The notes below the pieces were generated by a model, which did not search any database, was not told the origin of the DNA, and saw only the letters and a program-made list of their open reading frames with translations. Positions 50,001 to 61,850 of a stretch of 64,000 bases of DNA are shown here, piece after piece; within the stretch, counting starts at the first letter, position 1; every line of letters starts with the position of its first letter. The DNA comes from Lichina pygmaea. Lineage: Eukaryota; Ascomycota; Lichinomycetes; Lichinales; Lichinaceae. Position numbers and translations under genes: made by a program. The DNA lies in contig OY730169.1 in NCBI GenBank assembly GCA_963422465.1, positions 1,302,001 through 1,366,000 on the forward strand, written 5' to 3'.

Positions 50001-50868
50001 ACCGCGTCGACCGGGCGACCGCACGCCGTCGATCACCAAAGCGGCGTATCCGCAGCACGACGAGGCCTTGGACGAGCCGGCCGCGGAAGCGGCATATGAG
50101 CTTGTTCTGGACGTGTCCAAAGGCGTTCGATCGCTACTGGCCGAGTACGCGATCCGTGAAAATGGCAAGGGTATGTCAGATATCTGCTTCGGGTTGGGGC
50201 CTGCCGTCGCTGATGAGGGCTTTCTAGTCTACGTCTACACGTATGATGAGATCAGCTATCATACGGCGAAGGACCAGCTGCAGAGCATCCGGTCTCTGTC
50301 CGGTAAGGGCCTCGGATCGATCGAGGTGCTGACCAAGGACGAGGAGAAGCCGACGGGATGCGTCGTCTTTGCCGTCTCGAGCGGTGCGGCCGTCTTCTTA
50401 CACGTCAAGGTACGCGAGACCGCCCCTCCCACTCGAGCCTATTCCATCCTTTGTTGTCATTCGCCGTCCGCATATTCCTTTTTTCCTTTCCAAACCTGCC
50501 TCCGTCCTTCAGTCGGCTTCTCGCAGGTCTTTCTCTCTCCCTTCTCAATCGCGAGCCGATAGCCCTTCGTTTCCCCCCTTCGCCGTCCTCTCGTCCTTCC
50601 CCCATGTAAGACTGCCGATGTTCACCTATTCCACAACGAACAGGGCCGCGTGGACATCGACACCGAGATTCAAAAGATCTCGGGCAAGCTTGCAAAGGCG
50701 CACGACGGCATATCGCGTCAACGGAAACTGCTCAACGACCCAGCCTACCAGGCCAAGGTCGGCCACGACGTGCAGGACCTCGAACGCAAGCGGCTCAAGG
50801 ATCTCGAGACAGAAGCCGCCGCCTACCAAGGGACCTTGGAGCAGTTTGAAAGGCTGAAGGTGGAATGA
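47010..50868 (+). CDS. Valyl-tRNA synthetase
   Basis: Class I synthetase charging tRNA-Val. Nine exons: 47010-47145, 47207-47386, 47441-47672, 47728-47892, 47944-49454, 49516-49799, 49858-50170, 50228-50409 and 50644-50868; eight introns of 51-61 bp except the last (234 bp). 1,075 residues. A Lys-rich N-terminal extension precedes the catalytic core. The HIGH motif is [14 protein letters not shown], then [13 protein letters not shown], an editing domain with [12 protein letters not shown] and AHDPNDF, and the KMSKS loop in [10 protein letters not shown]. The anticodon domain starts at [16 protein letters not shown], and a coiled-coil tRNA-binding arm ([13 protein letters not shown]) ends the protein. 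Intron 4 is 51 bp and stop-free; removing it gives WKDEYHSKIN as in relatives. An in-frame ATG at 46,944 would add 22 residues. Neurospora and yeast use one gene for cytosol and mitochondria. Confidence 0.95.
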
Positions 50869-51329
50869 TGGACGGATGGGATGACGGACGGGGAACGTGG
50901 TTATCCCAAAGGGATTGAGTGAGGCTGTTAGATAGGGAGGGGTCTCGCCCTTGCGACTGTGGCCTACTCTCTCGGTATACTTCATTCTCGGCGCAACCTG
51001 GTCAGCTACTCCCAGAACGGAGAGGGAGTACGTGGTACCAGACAACAATCTCTACAGAAGCAATCTGAAGGAACATCTGTGTTCCTGCCTCCCCTACGGA
51101 AGTCGTTAGCTCCACAAGGGCTATGCTGAGTAAGCTGGTTCCCGTCACGTGAGCTTTTGCAAAAGTTGTAAAATTTCGCCAACAAGGGCCGGTCACATGA
51201 AGACCTGTCAGTTCCTTCAAGCACTTTCCTTTCGCGAAAACCGTCAGATCAGGTCATGGAATTAGACAGCTGGACCAGTTAGCTGGATCAGCACTACCGA
51301 CACAACCAGCACAACCAGCACCACGAAGC
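50869..51329. promoter_or_regulatory. Intergenic region between valyl-tRNA synthetase and RPP1
   Basis: 461 bp in tandem orientation, holding the synthetase terminator and the RPP1 promoter. A short CACAACCAG(CA)-type repeat precedes the RPP1 ATG. Nothing else stands out. Confidence 0.4.
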
Positions 51330-52520
51330 ATGTTCTACGATCTCAACATCCCCTGGACGACCGATAGCGTCCAGTTGCAGCGGACGTTGGCCTTTGCAGA
51401 TGAACGTGAGGACACGATCACCTGCGAGCAGAGCGGAGGGGAGGAGGAGGGGAGTTGATGGGAGGAGCGGAGGGGAGGAGACGACGGACCGGGGCGAAAG
51501 AGGGGCACAAGGATATGCACTGACGGGTATGGGTCTCCGGTACAGTAGGGTACAACGTCGTTGCTTTGAGCCACACCCTCAGCGGTAAGCTGCCGGCCGA
51601 CTTGGTACGTGTATCCAGTATCTTCCCTACGGACCAGAGACAGCTCTATCTGGGCGAGGTGGGGTGGAGGCCGGGCCGGGCTGACGCCGACCCGACCAGA
51701 CCAGCCCGATTGCGACCCCGCTACCTTTCCGGACACCTGCCGGCCTACGCATACTGAGACGCTGCACGCTGGTCATGGCAGAGCCGTCGGAGAACCACCG
51801 GGTCGCGGCGCTGGCGGCGCACTACGACCTGGTCGCCATCAGGCCGACGACGGAGCGGGCGTTGCAGCACGCATGTCACAGCGCGGACGTGGCGCTGGTG
51901 TCGCTGGACCTGACGACGCGGCTGCCGTTCCATTTCAAGCGGTCGCTCGTGCACCTGGCGACGACGCGCGGCGTGCGGTTCGAGCTGTGCTACGCGCCGG
52001 GCGTGCTGGCGGCCGACGCCGCGGCGCGGAGAAACCTCATCGGCAACGCGACGCAGCTGATCCGTGCGGCCAAGGGCAAAGGTCTCATCATGAGCTCCGA
52101 GGCCAGGTCGCCGGCCGGCTTGAGAGCGCCCATCGACCTCGTCAACCTGGCGGCCGTGTGGGGTCTCAGCAGCGACAGGGGCAGAGAGGCGGTCGAGCGC
52201 GAGGCTCGCCTCGTCGTGCTCACGGCCGACATGAGACGCACGAGCTGGAAGGGCGTCATCGACGTCGTCGACGGGGGCCAGGCCGCGCCCGCGAAGTCTG
52301 TGAAGCCTGTGAAGCCTGTGAAGGCCGTCGACGCGGACGACAGCAAGCAAGTCGCGCCGGGCACGAAACGCAAATCAGAGGCGCCCATGTCCAAGAGACA
52401 GGCGAAGCGGGCTCGAAAGGAGGCATCCGCATCGCTCGGCGGAGCGGTCACACTCGGCGCAGCAGCGATACAAGGAGCAGCAGCGACATCTGGAGTAGCA
52501 ACAATGTCGGACAAGCCCTC

Positions 52521-52568
<48 letters not shown>

Positions 52569-52596
52569 GCTAGACAATTCAAATCAAACATCATGA
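51330..52596 (+). CDS. rpp1: RNase P/MRP protein subunit RPP1 (Rpp30 family)
   Basis: Nuclear subunit of RNase P and RNase MRP, needed for tRNA 5' maturation and rRNA processing. Exons 51330-51405, 51546-51604 and 51700-52596; introns 140 and 95 bp; 343 residues. The start MFYDLNIPW is diagnostic. The PHP-like fold continues with GYNVVALSHTLSGKLPADL, ILRRCTLV, NHRVAALAAHYDLVAIRPT, DVALVSLDLTTRLPFHFK, GVRFELCYAPGVL, ARRNLIGNATQLIRA, GLIMSSEA and VNLAAVWGL. The acceptor of intron 2 was set at the first of two AGs, giving ADLTSPIATPLPF as in relatives. After the conserved domain (about residue 210) comes a basic, low-complexity tail with KPVKPVKAV, a KR-rich stretch (probable nuclear localisation) and a run of about 16 asparagines. 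Confidence 0.94.
52522..52568. repeat. (AAC)n microsatellite encoding poly-Asn in RPP1
   Basis: About sixteen AAC units, in frame as asparagine codons, just before the RPP1 stop. The repeat is pure, which points to recent slippage. Confidence 0.9.
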
Positions 52597-53151
52597 ACAT
52601 GTCAGGGCAGGGGAAGCAAGCACTGTTCGTTCCTTGTATACATCTTCACCATACCATACCATATTGTACTATACTCCGTACTGTACGTAACTACTGTATA
52701 CCGCATATGCGTCCAGTACAGTACTGTACGTGCCGCTGTCAGAATCCATGAACAGGACCCGCTGCTAGATCGACGACCGATACATACGTACAGTACTGTA
52801 CCCAGCCGTGCCAGCCCTGTTTTACTCGTACGAGTAATTCCTGTAACGTCTCATTATCACTTGCTCGATCACGAAAAAATAAATAAATAAAAATTGCGAA
52901 GTGAAGAACTGGACGTCCGGTACAGTACAGTACGCGCTGTACGTACTAGCGGGGTACGAGTACAAAGGTTCCCCCCCTCCCATCTCTTCCCCGCCACCCC
53001 CCACCCCCAGGGAAGTGGGGGAGGGGGCTATCTCTCTCTCTCTTCCTTGGAGATTTTGGAAAATGAGTACATGATTATTTGGTTTTGGTCAGGTCTGGTC
53101 TAGTCTAGTCTTGATGCATGCGTGCGTTGGGTTGGAAAATGATGTTTGTGC

Positions 53152-53203
<52 letters not shown>

Positions 53204-53333
53204 TGCACAAGAGAAGGGAAAAAGATTTGGGCGGAGGGAAAGGAAGAATGCGGAGGAGGTAAAAGTGGCGGGGAAACCCCACAAAGAAAGAATAAACAAG
53301 TCAGGGCTTTGGCCATGTTGCTCAACTTGTAAT
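52597..53333. other. Convergent intergenic region with a (CA)n microsatellite
   Basis: Lies between the 3' ends of RPP1 and the Ser-rich gene. Contains GTAC-rich palindromic sequence (about 52,670-52,805) and a pure (AC)20 run (53,159-53,199). No gene seen. Confidence 0.6.
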
Positions 53334-54953
53334 TTATACACTTCCCTTGCCTAGCTTGTAGAAGAGCGCAGTGCTTAGAGGGGCTGCTGCTGCCTCTGCT
53401 TCTGCTTCTGTTGCTTCTGCTGCATCTGTCTCGGCGACCGGCGCGGGCGATTCGACGTTCTCTGGGACAGTATCGCTCTCTTCCGCGACCGTCTCGCTCT
53501 CTGCCTCTCTCTCACTCTCTACGTCTGTCTCGCTCGTCGACTCCGAGACCATGGAGACCGGAGAGCGCGACTCGGTTTCGGGACTTGACTCGGCTTCTGA
53601 GGTCGACGTCGGATTAGCGTTTTCCGCGGATATCGGCAACGTGTCGGACGACGTGCCGGTGGCGGATGAGCTAGATGCGTCCGACGGCGAGCTCGCTGCT
53701 TGTGCATTCTCGGCCGAGATGACGCTCTCGGTAGTGCTCGGGCTCGAGGTAGAGTCTGCGAAGGTCGATGAAGACGACGCCTGCTCCCCCAAGAGCACGG
53801 CTGGACTGGCCTCGGCCGTTGAGATGGTCGATGCCGGGCTGGACAGCGATGCGGTAGCGCTAGTGGTGCTTGTGCTGGCCTCGAACGAGCCGCTGGGTGT
53901 GGTAGGATCGGTGTCGCTGGAGCTTATAGTCGTGCTCGGACTCGTCTTCGGCTCGGCAGAGTCCGAGGTGGTCCCTGAAGCAGACGTTGCTGCTTCTGCT
54001 TCGATCGAACCGCGCTCGGCCTTGGCGGCCTTGTCCTTCGCACCAGCGCCGCCCGCGGCTTCGGCCGCCTGCACCTTGCCAAAGGACGATGCTGGGCATA
54101 TGCAAGAACATGGGCAAGCCTGGGACGGTGGGGTAGCAGCGGCGTTGTCGACGACCGACGTCACCGAAGGCAGAGGTGTCTGTGGCGCTTTAGTGTGCTG
54201 TGGCTAAACCTTGCTCGAGCATCGACGGACCTGTAGCGTCGAGGACGACGACGATGCACTGCCGCTGGTTTCGGGTGCGACGTCGATGTCAGGGTCAGTC
54301 GGAGAGGCGTCTTCCACACTGAGAGGCAAAGACTCTCCGATCGGCTGTGAAGCAAGACCCTGCGGAAGAGTCAGCTCTTACGAGTCGGAAGCTTAGGGTC
54401 GTATGCCTGGGCATACCGTGCTTACGGAGCAGGCCGCTGTTAATGTGGACAGGACAGTCTCGGTCGTGGGCACCACCATCTGCACAGTAGAGACCTGCAT
54501 CGACAGCTGCGTCGTTGTTTCTGTAACCTGCTGCTGTTCGATCATCGTCACCGTATCGTGAACGGTCGACACGATAACGGTGGCCCTGAGCAGCGTGTCA
54601 GCGTCGGAAGACCACGTCTGACTGCGACATGAGGCCGTACATCGTCACTGTGGTGCCCAGAGCGTTCTCGACTTCCAAATCCTGGAAGTGAGGACTCTCG
54701 ACGCTCTTGACGTCGGCAAGGTGACCGCTGGCGAAGCCGGCCTGCAGGTCGAGCGCAATGGTCGAAGTCTCCGCCAACTCCGGCGTGCTCGAATCGCTGC
54801 AAGTCTTCGTGAGGTGGTCTGAAGCCTGGACGTCGATCTCTTAGCTGCCGACCAGAGGCCGTTGGCGGGTTCGACATGTCGCGTTACCTGAACCAGACCA
54901 AGCAGGGACAAGCTGGCGCTCAGCGCAGCCAAGGTGATCCTCGTTGACATCAT
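53334..54953 (-). CDS. Secreted Ser/Thr/Glu-rich protein of unknown function
   Basis: Not a family I can name. Five exons fit one frame: 54888-54953, 54641-54825, 54426-54585, 54231-54359 and 53334-54179; introns 62, 55, 66 and 51 bp. 461 residues. A signal peptide (MMSTRITLAALSASLSLLGLVQ) is followed by an acidic segment (DLQAGFASGHLADVKSVE), a V/T-rich stretch (VIVSTVHDTVTM, QLSMQVSTVQMVVPTTE) like those of fungal wall proteins, a Cys cluster (ACPCSCICP) and about 240 residues dominated by Ser, Thr, Glu and Ala. It would be heavily O-glycosylated. No GPI signal at the C-terminus. Exon 3 could instead end three codons later (GTATGC donor), and exon 4's donor GTCCGT is weak. Branch sites (GCTAAG, GCTGAC) support introns 1-3. 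Confidence 0.7.
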
Positions 54954-56799
54954 CTTGTAGACGGCTCTGAACTAGCCACCGAGGCTCAAGACAGAATGTC
55001 TAGAATAGAGCAAGGGGTGAAAAGAAGGTCGGTAGCACAGCTACTCAGGATAGTCTCGCAATCCACCAAAAGAGTGACGGCGGTGAACAGAGAAATGGCA
55101 GCCCAGCTACCGGAAGACGAAGAGACAGACGTAGGGATGGCGAGACGAAAGAAAGCCGTCTCCGGCAGGGAGCGGGATGGGCGTCCCTTTTGAGCATCTC
55201 CTGAAAAGGCTGGAATGGCCGATGCCTCGGATCGACGGTTTGACAGCCGCGCCGTCGCCATCCTAACGGCAGCCGGAGAGACGCCCCGGCGACAACAGCA
55301 GCGTGACAACTGAGGACGGCGTGTGTGATCCAGACGGATTGGAGGAGAGCGGCAAGACTCGCGACGACGACGGTCTCGACGCCCCGAGCCGCTCCGTCCT
55401 TCTCCTGTAACGTGAAGCTCGACCGATTGGGCTCAAGTGGCATCCCCTACCGATGTGCTCGTTCCACGCCTGAACCACCGAGCCTCAGGAGCGCGCGAAG
55501 ACGCCGCGTGAAGTCGGTTTAACCGCCCAGCTAGCCAAGCGAAGCCGCTCCCTTGAGACACGCCCCGTCGCAGAATCTACCGCCACCGCCACTCCATACA
55601 GGAACTTACTGTAGTGGGTGCTGGCGCGCCGACGTATCTCAGCTCACCATCCCAGAAACGAGGCCAGATTCGTCTCAACCACGGGCTTTTATGGGCATGG
55701 AGGACATGCGCTTGAACGGCGATGGCTCGATGACAAGAGGGGCCGACAGACGTCGGATGCAGGTTGATCCGAGACGATGCCGTACCCCGGGCCCTTGGAG
55801 ACCGACTGTCGTACAGAGGTACTTCATACTCTGTACCGTATATACGTACTTAGTAAGAAAGGTACGTTTGTAAAGCCGCCAATCCACGGTTAGAAGAAAG
55901 TACTGATACGTATGAGTACAATGCCCTGTTCCATGCGGACTATTCTTTGCTGTACATACGTAAGTACATAGTACTTCCGTACGGTACACCGCCATACAGA
56001 GCCCGGAGAGCTTGAAGTATTTTTCTAGACAGATTGCAAAAGTACCCGAGATGTAGATGTACCGAAGTATGGAGCACTGTACCGAGCTCTGTCAGCGACG
56101 GTACGTACTGTGTTACGTATCCCGACGCATTACTAGGCTTTGGGCGAAAATGTGCGCTTCTGGCGGCCGAAGCGGCAAGCGGAAGGGAGGCACGCGCACC
56201 GGCTGAATCGGGTTAGCGCATCCCGCTGCCACAGGAGGCTACGTACGTACGGTATGCAGTCATACGTACATACGTACGTATGTAAGCCTTGCGGCACGTG
56301 CGACAACCGTCGTCAGTTTGCTCCTCACCGTCAGGGTCTGCAAGGCGAACGTCACCGTAAGACAGCGAGCGCTCGAGACTCCGTATCGACGAGGACGAGA
56401 GGGATAGCTGCGGCCTCAGAGTGCAGCTGTACGGATACCAGACCGCCTGTGGTCTTGGTCTCTCGACAGGTATGTGCGAGCTGTTCGCAAGGAGTCGCTG
56501 TCTTCAACGGCCGCTTCTCGATATCTTGTCACCGTCGAGACCCTTGTCTGCCCAGGGCATCGTGGAAATGCCGATCCTGTGGCAGAGATGCCTGCTGCGA
56601 CGAGTGAAGTCGCTACCAGTCCCTCACGTCTCGATTTGAAGTACAACAACACTCGCTGCTTTAAGCAATCTGTCATTTATCCCGACTGTACTGGTCATCC
56701 TCAGCGTCTTATTGACAGTTCTGTGCTGCCCATCGTCTGCTTGAAACTTCACGTGCTGACACATCGTCAATTCAGGAGATGTAGCCCCGCTTTCCCCAC
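54954..56799. other. Intergenic stretch between the Ser-rich gene and TFIIS
   Basis: Divergent promoters for both neighbours lie here. No frame on either strand reads as a known protein. TACGTA-type palindromic stretches lie at about 55,845-55,860, 55,955-55,985 and 56,240-56,285. Confidence 0.55.
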
Positions 56800-56806
56800 T
56801 ATAAAA
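56800..56806 (+). promoter_or_regulatory. TATA box of the TFIIS gene
   Basis: TATAAAA, 235 bp upstream of the TFIIS start codon and followed by a pyrimidine-rich leader (about 56,815-57,000), typical of well-expressed fungal genes. Inferred from position. Confidence 0.5.
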
Positions 56807-57034
56807 ACCAGCCTCCCCACTTCTCTTCGTCTTCCTCTCTTCTCTTCCTTCCTTCCTCCGCACACTTCTCTGTCCGCACATTATCTTGCTCGCACCACCC
56901 ACTGCCATTACACTTGGTAACCCGCCACCCACTTCTATCTCACTTGGCAACCCACCGCCTTTACCGTCTCTCACCCACTCTTTACATTCCATCTCTCCTC
57001 GCTCCGAGCTCATCGGAACCATCCAACCGAAGAA

Positions 57035-58231
57035 ATGGATAACAAGGAGATCAAGATCATGGTCGGAGTCCTCAACAAGGATCCAACCGATTTCCAGTCG
57101 GCGAAGGTCGTCTACGAGATCCTGAGGAAGTTCAAAACCCATATCGTGCCCACCGAGGAGCTGCTCCGCGTACGTCGCTCCCCCCGCCCTAACACAACGA
57201 AAGAGTCCGTTCCCGCTGACTCGGGCTCCTTCCCACAGGCGACCAAGGTCGGAGTGGCGGCCAATCGCCAGAAGCAACACCCGAACCCTGACTGCGCTCG
57301 TCTGGCGACCGAGATCGTCTCTAGCTGGAGGCGCCATGTCAAGCCCGAGAAGGCCGACAAGAAGAGCGGCAAGAAATCAAAGTCTAAATCCAAATCCAAG
57401 TCCAAGTCGCGATCGAGATCGAAGAGCCAGGACCCGAAGGAATCCTCGGCGGCCTCGGCTCGGGACGCCGAGGAGGGAAAGATCACCGTGCCTCTCGACG
57501 ACCGCACCTGGAAGGACGACGGCGTCGATCCCAGGCGCACCGGAGTCGTCATTCGCGACAACGGCATCGGCCTGATGTACAACGGCCTCTGCATGGGCGC
57601 CGAAGACTGTACCGAACCCTCCTCTATCTTTCTCCCTCTTTCCCTCCCAAAGACACCCTCCCCCCACGTCATCCCTCGTCCGGTCTGCCCTGGCTGGTCG
57701 GATGGCTGACATGCGCTTCGTCTTGACAGCGCCGACTCATGTGTTGAAGCGCTCGATCGAGGTCGAGGCTGCTTGCCGCGATGCCTTCCGTGACGGAGAG
57801 AACTCGGCCGAGTACAGGCACAAACTCCGCTCGCTCTACCAGAACCTGCGTAGCCAGTCGAACCCGACCCTTCGCTTCCGTGTCTTGTCTGGCGCGCTCT
57901 CGGCCTCCCGCCTCGTCGTCATGACGCACGACGAGCTCAAGTCGGATGAGCGCCGTGCCGAGGACGAGAAGCTGCTCAAGGAGAACATGGCCAAGGCCAT
58001 GGTGGCTCAGGTCGAGAAGAGCATCACCACCGCCCTGCGATGCGGCAAGTGCGGCCAGAAGAAAGTCAGCTACAGCCAGGCCCAGACCCGCAGCGCCGAC
58101 GAGCCGATGACTACGTTCTGCGAGTGCCAGCACTGCGGCAACCGCTGGAAGGTGAGCCTGCGCGGTCGTTCCTCCCCTTTTGCACTTGACCGAGCACTAA
58201 CACGCTCGTTTCAACCTCGCAGTTCTCTTGA
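57035..58231 (+). CDS. dst1: Transcription elongation factor TFIIS
   Basis: Nuclear factor that rescues backtracked RNA polymerase II by stimulating transcript cleavage. Exons 57035-57169, 57239-57608, 57730-58151 and 58223-58231; introns 69, 121 and 71 bp; 311 residues. The N-terminal TFIIS/LW domain covers about 1-95. A linker rich in KSKSKSKS and RSRS follows, then the central polymerase-binding domain (SPTHVLKRSIEVEAACRDAF to QVEKSITTALR) and the C-terminal zinc ribbon. Zinc ligands are C273, C276, C301 and C304, with the catalytic acidic pair DE at 292-293 in the SADEPMTTF loop. The last exon is 9 nt and codes only Phe-Ser-stop, restoring the conserved end NRWKFS. Confidence 0.96.
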
Positions 58232-58801
58232 GCTTGCTCGCTCATACCCAGTTATTTCCGACGCCCTCACGACCCGATCACGTGTCCGCGCGGTACGGGG
58301 GCTGGGCCAAAACAGCGAGACGATTCTAGGTGGCTCTGACTTTCAGCCTCCCTGATTGCTTTGTTTTCACACCCCCGATTCCCCTTCCTGTCAGCCCCAA
58401 AGTACGGTCCTCTGTCGACAAAAAACCAAAAAAAGGATATAATCTCTATAACCAATAAAAAAAGTCTTCCCCCCCGATGAAACTCTTCAGCTCCATTTAC
58501 GAACATGATGTCCATCATCCACAAGCAAGACCGTAGACCACGACAATGGCTCTTGCGAAGACCGAGGAGTATGATCCATACAACCAACGACGGATCAATG
58601 GGAACAGGAACGACGGTGGGCGTTATCAAGGACGTGACCGTGTGACCGTGTCATCGCTTTCCTTACCGTCCATTGATGCAAACGCAGGACGTGGCACGGT
58701 TTGTAGTTGTTCCCATGGACTTTTACCTACCGTGGACACGCTCCCAGTTTCTCGGTCCCGATTCTGATCGATTCTGGAGGTGCAGCAGGAGACGATGATG
58801 T

Positions 58802-58854
<53 letters not shown>

Positions 58855-60076
58855 GAAGAGAACTAGCTAGGGTTTCGGCGACTGCCCAAAATACATGGGG
58901 CAAGAGCAAACATGACAGTGCTTTGGGCTCCACACCCACAACGTCCAATTCCAACAGATTCTACGGTCCCAAGCGTCCTATATCCTCAGTCCAGCGTCTA
59001 GTTCTCATTTACCCCAAAAGGAGCAACAGCGACGGCATCAATGGCAGTTCCAACAATGGCAATGGCATCGATGGAAAAGGGGATCAACGGCAGTGGCATC
59101 GATGGAAAGGGGATGGATGACAGCGTCATCAACGACACCGACATGAACAAAAATCGACGGCTGCAACGACATTAACGAAATGAACATCCACATCAACCAC
59201 ATCAACAGCCACAACATCAACATCAGCCACGTCAACAGTAATCATAAAACCAACAGCCACATAATCAACATCAACTCCAACGAAACCAAACCAGTGGAGA
59301 CCTTCTACCCTATACAGCACCTGCTACTCCACTCTCTACCAACTACCAAGCGACAGTAGATCCCTTGGCCGTTCTTCTGAACTAAACAACAATTCTTCCG
59401 AACAGACTAACAAAGTACTTTCCATACGGTTAGAGTGGGGGGGGGGGGGGGGGGTGGGGGGTACCGGAGCAGATACCTACTCACCGATTGTCAGAGCAGA
59501 CATATATCGTCTGATCTCCAGAACTGATAGGTATCCCACCATCTTCAAAGCAGGTATACCACCCACCAACCCTCAGAGCTGATATATGTCCACCTAGCCA
59601 TGTCGTGCAGGCTTCTTGTGCCACTTACCGGTGTGAGTTGGATGTCCTGAGTGATGGGGTTGGTTGTAACTTGCGAGTATATCATGTGGATAGCCGCGTC
59701 TGGGGGGTGGGTATGAGTGAAGATGTGAGTGAAGAAGTAGATGTAGATGTATCCGTACGGATGCGGATAGATGTGCACGTAGGTGTAGATCCAGATGTGG
59801 GTGTGGGTGCATAGAGCAGATTTGGAAAGATGGTCATGATATATCTCTTCACTGCAGGGTAGGGACAGACTGCTCTCAGTGCTGCCCAGTCGAGACGGTA
59901 ACGCCGGCAGGGGCAATATAGCTCAAGACAGCCATCGCCAACGACGTTTCGCCCAGAGCACCCACGAGCCCAAGACCAGACTCGACAGCCTGGCCCACAG
60001 CCCCTCTCCGTCACCCTTTCCGTCACCCTACCCCCCCACCCTATCCTTCAAGCCTTTTTTTTCAAAAATTCACAGC
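58232..60076. repeat. Convergent intergenic region rich in simple repeats
   Basis: Contents in order: a pure (TTG)n run of about 18 units (58,802-58,855); a degenerate ATCAACA/CAACATCAAC array (about 59,030-59,290); an 18-base G run (59,437-59,454) followed by more G; and a GATGTG-type degenerate repeat (about 59,710-59,810). Protein-like frames in these parts are repeat translations, not genes. Confidence 0.7.
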
Positions 60077-61850
60077 TCACAGAGTAGTCATGATGCTAGC
60101 GTTCTGGTACCAGGACAACATGGGATTCTCGCCGCTGGCGGTGCGGGTATGGTCGATGTCGGCCCATCGACGTAGAAAGTCTTCCTGGGACGTGACCCGG
60201 GCGAATTTACCGGTCAGCACGCGGTAGATGGATTCCATCAGCTGGAAGTCGGTCGGGAAGAGTATGTCAAAGTAGCCTTGCTGGACCTGGCGTTTGTCGT
60301 ATTTGTTAGCTTGGTTTGAGGATTTGAGGAGGGGGGGGGGGGGGGGGGAACAAGCAAGGCATAAATGTATATATAGGGGGGAGAAGGAACGTTCGAGTGT
60401 GAGATGTAGCGTCGCAATGTACGAACAGAAGGTACGACTTACGAGAGGTGTCGTGACAGGCACCGTCCTCCGCTCAAAGCGCGTCTGCACGACAGGTGCG
60501 TTGACGCCACGGATCGTGTTCGGGAGGTAGTTGAAGTCCCCGACGAGGAGCCGGTGCGCAGGGAAGTAGGCGTTCAGGACCTCGAAAAAGTTCATGAGGC
60601 GGGTCGGAAGGAACTCCGGGTCCGTCATGTTGCCGGCAAAGGGCAGGCTCGCGCGGAGTCGACGGAGCAAGCGGGAAGACCCCAGCGGGTGAGGAAAGGC
60701 CGAGTCGCAAGCTGCCTCGCGAAGACGGATGTACCTGCTCGCGGCGGCATCGACGACGGGGACGTGATACATGTGGAAGTCCCCCTCGGCATCGATCAGG
60801 ACGGTGCCCTGATACGCCTCCTCCGTGAACGGGTCGTACCGGACCAGATCATGCGCAAAGTTGTCGATGACCTCGAAGGCGAGGAAGAAGCACGGCGACG
60901 ACACGTACGTGTCCCAGTTGAAGATGGACCTGTTGACGATGGTGATCCTGTCGCGGTGGACCCGCGTCGAAGGCGATTGGTGCAGGTTGCGATGCTGCAG
61001 CGCCACCAAGGCCGCCGAGATCTCGATGACGCGGAACTGCGTGCGCGCGTACACCTCCGGGTCCATCTCGCGGATGTAGTCGAGGATGTTCAGCATCAGC
61101 GTGCCGTTGCCGGCGCCCATCTCGTAGATGATGAGATCGTGGTACGGGTACAGCGTGAGCTTGTAGTTCGCGACCAGATACCGCGCGATGGCCTCGCCGT
61201 AGAACGGACGGAACAGCTCCGTCGGTGTGTGCCACAGCTGCCGGGTCGGGTTCCTCGACTTGGCATCCAGCGCATCTTCAAAGGAGGTGTACCGCTGCGA
61301 CAGCTGTTGATGGAACTCGGGCTCGTTCTTCATCTTGTAGAACTCGAACGGTTCTCCGGGGGAGAAGATGACGACTTGCTTGCTGAAGTAGCCATAGTGG
61401 GGATTGTACAGGCTATCTATACAGATCTTCAGCGCTGACGCCAGCGAAGGCCAGGGGGAGAGGCACACCTTCGATGAAGTCGCGCACGAGCATCTTCACA
61501 CGCTTCGGTGGCTCCTTTCGGCTGCGCAGCTGATCCGCCGTGACCATGGGATATCGCTTGTACTCCTCGGACCTGTCCTTCTGGAACTGAGGCAGAAAGT
61601 CGGACTTCTGCTGCCATTCGGCATCTTGCGTCTTGAAACCGTCGGGGCCACCGAGACCCAGGAAGCTCCGACACTGCGGTCGCTGGATATCCGACACCAG
61701 CAACCGTCGACGGGGCGACGAGGATGCCTGCGTGCAGCCATGGGCTCGCCGACAGAACAGTTGCCGGAAAACGTTGGCGATCACCGGCGAGTCCATGTCT
61801 TGGCAGTAACGATCTGCGGGGGAGCTGCACCGGGAAAGCTGTCTGAACAT
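60077..61850 (-). CDS. Mitochondrial MidA/NDUFAF7-type protein methyltransferase
   Basis: SAM-dependent methyltransferase of the DUF185/MidA family; the human homologue NDUFAF7 methylates an arginine of a complex I subunit during assembly. Exons 61469-61850, 60443-61416 and 60077-60286; introns 52 and 156 bp; 521 residues. An Arg-rich, acid-poor N-terminus (NVFRQLFCRRAHG) fits a mitochondrial presequence. Core features are DSLYNPHYGYFSKQ, the SAM-binding EMGAGNGTLMLNILDYI, FRVIEISAALVALQ and the acidic-patch segment AFEVIDNFAHDLV. The C-terminal exon gives VQQGYFDILFPTDFQLME. Intron 1 has a GTGTGC donor but restores FIEDSLYNPHYG. A second ATG at 61,796 (MDSPVIANVF) is an alternative start. 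Its start faces that of cysteine synthase across 113 bp. Confidence 0.93.

Noticed and set aside
44541-50868. CK2 and valyl-tRNA synthetase as part of a functional cluster
   Set aside because: Both are housekeeping genes in tandem with 1 kb between them; nothing links their roles.
53371-54207. 278-codon plus-strand frame opposite the Ser-rich gene
   Set aside because: Mirror reading of Ser/Glu codons; the minus strand has the signal peptide and introns.
54198-54230. A 33-bp intron ending at CCACAG in the Ser-rich gene
   Set aside because: Too short for a fungal intron; the next in-frame acceptor gives 51 bp with a branch-like CACTAAAG.
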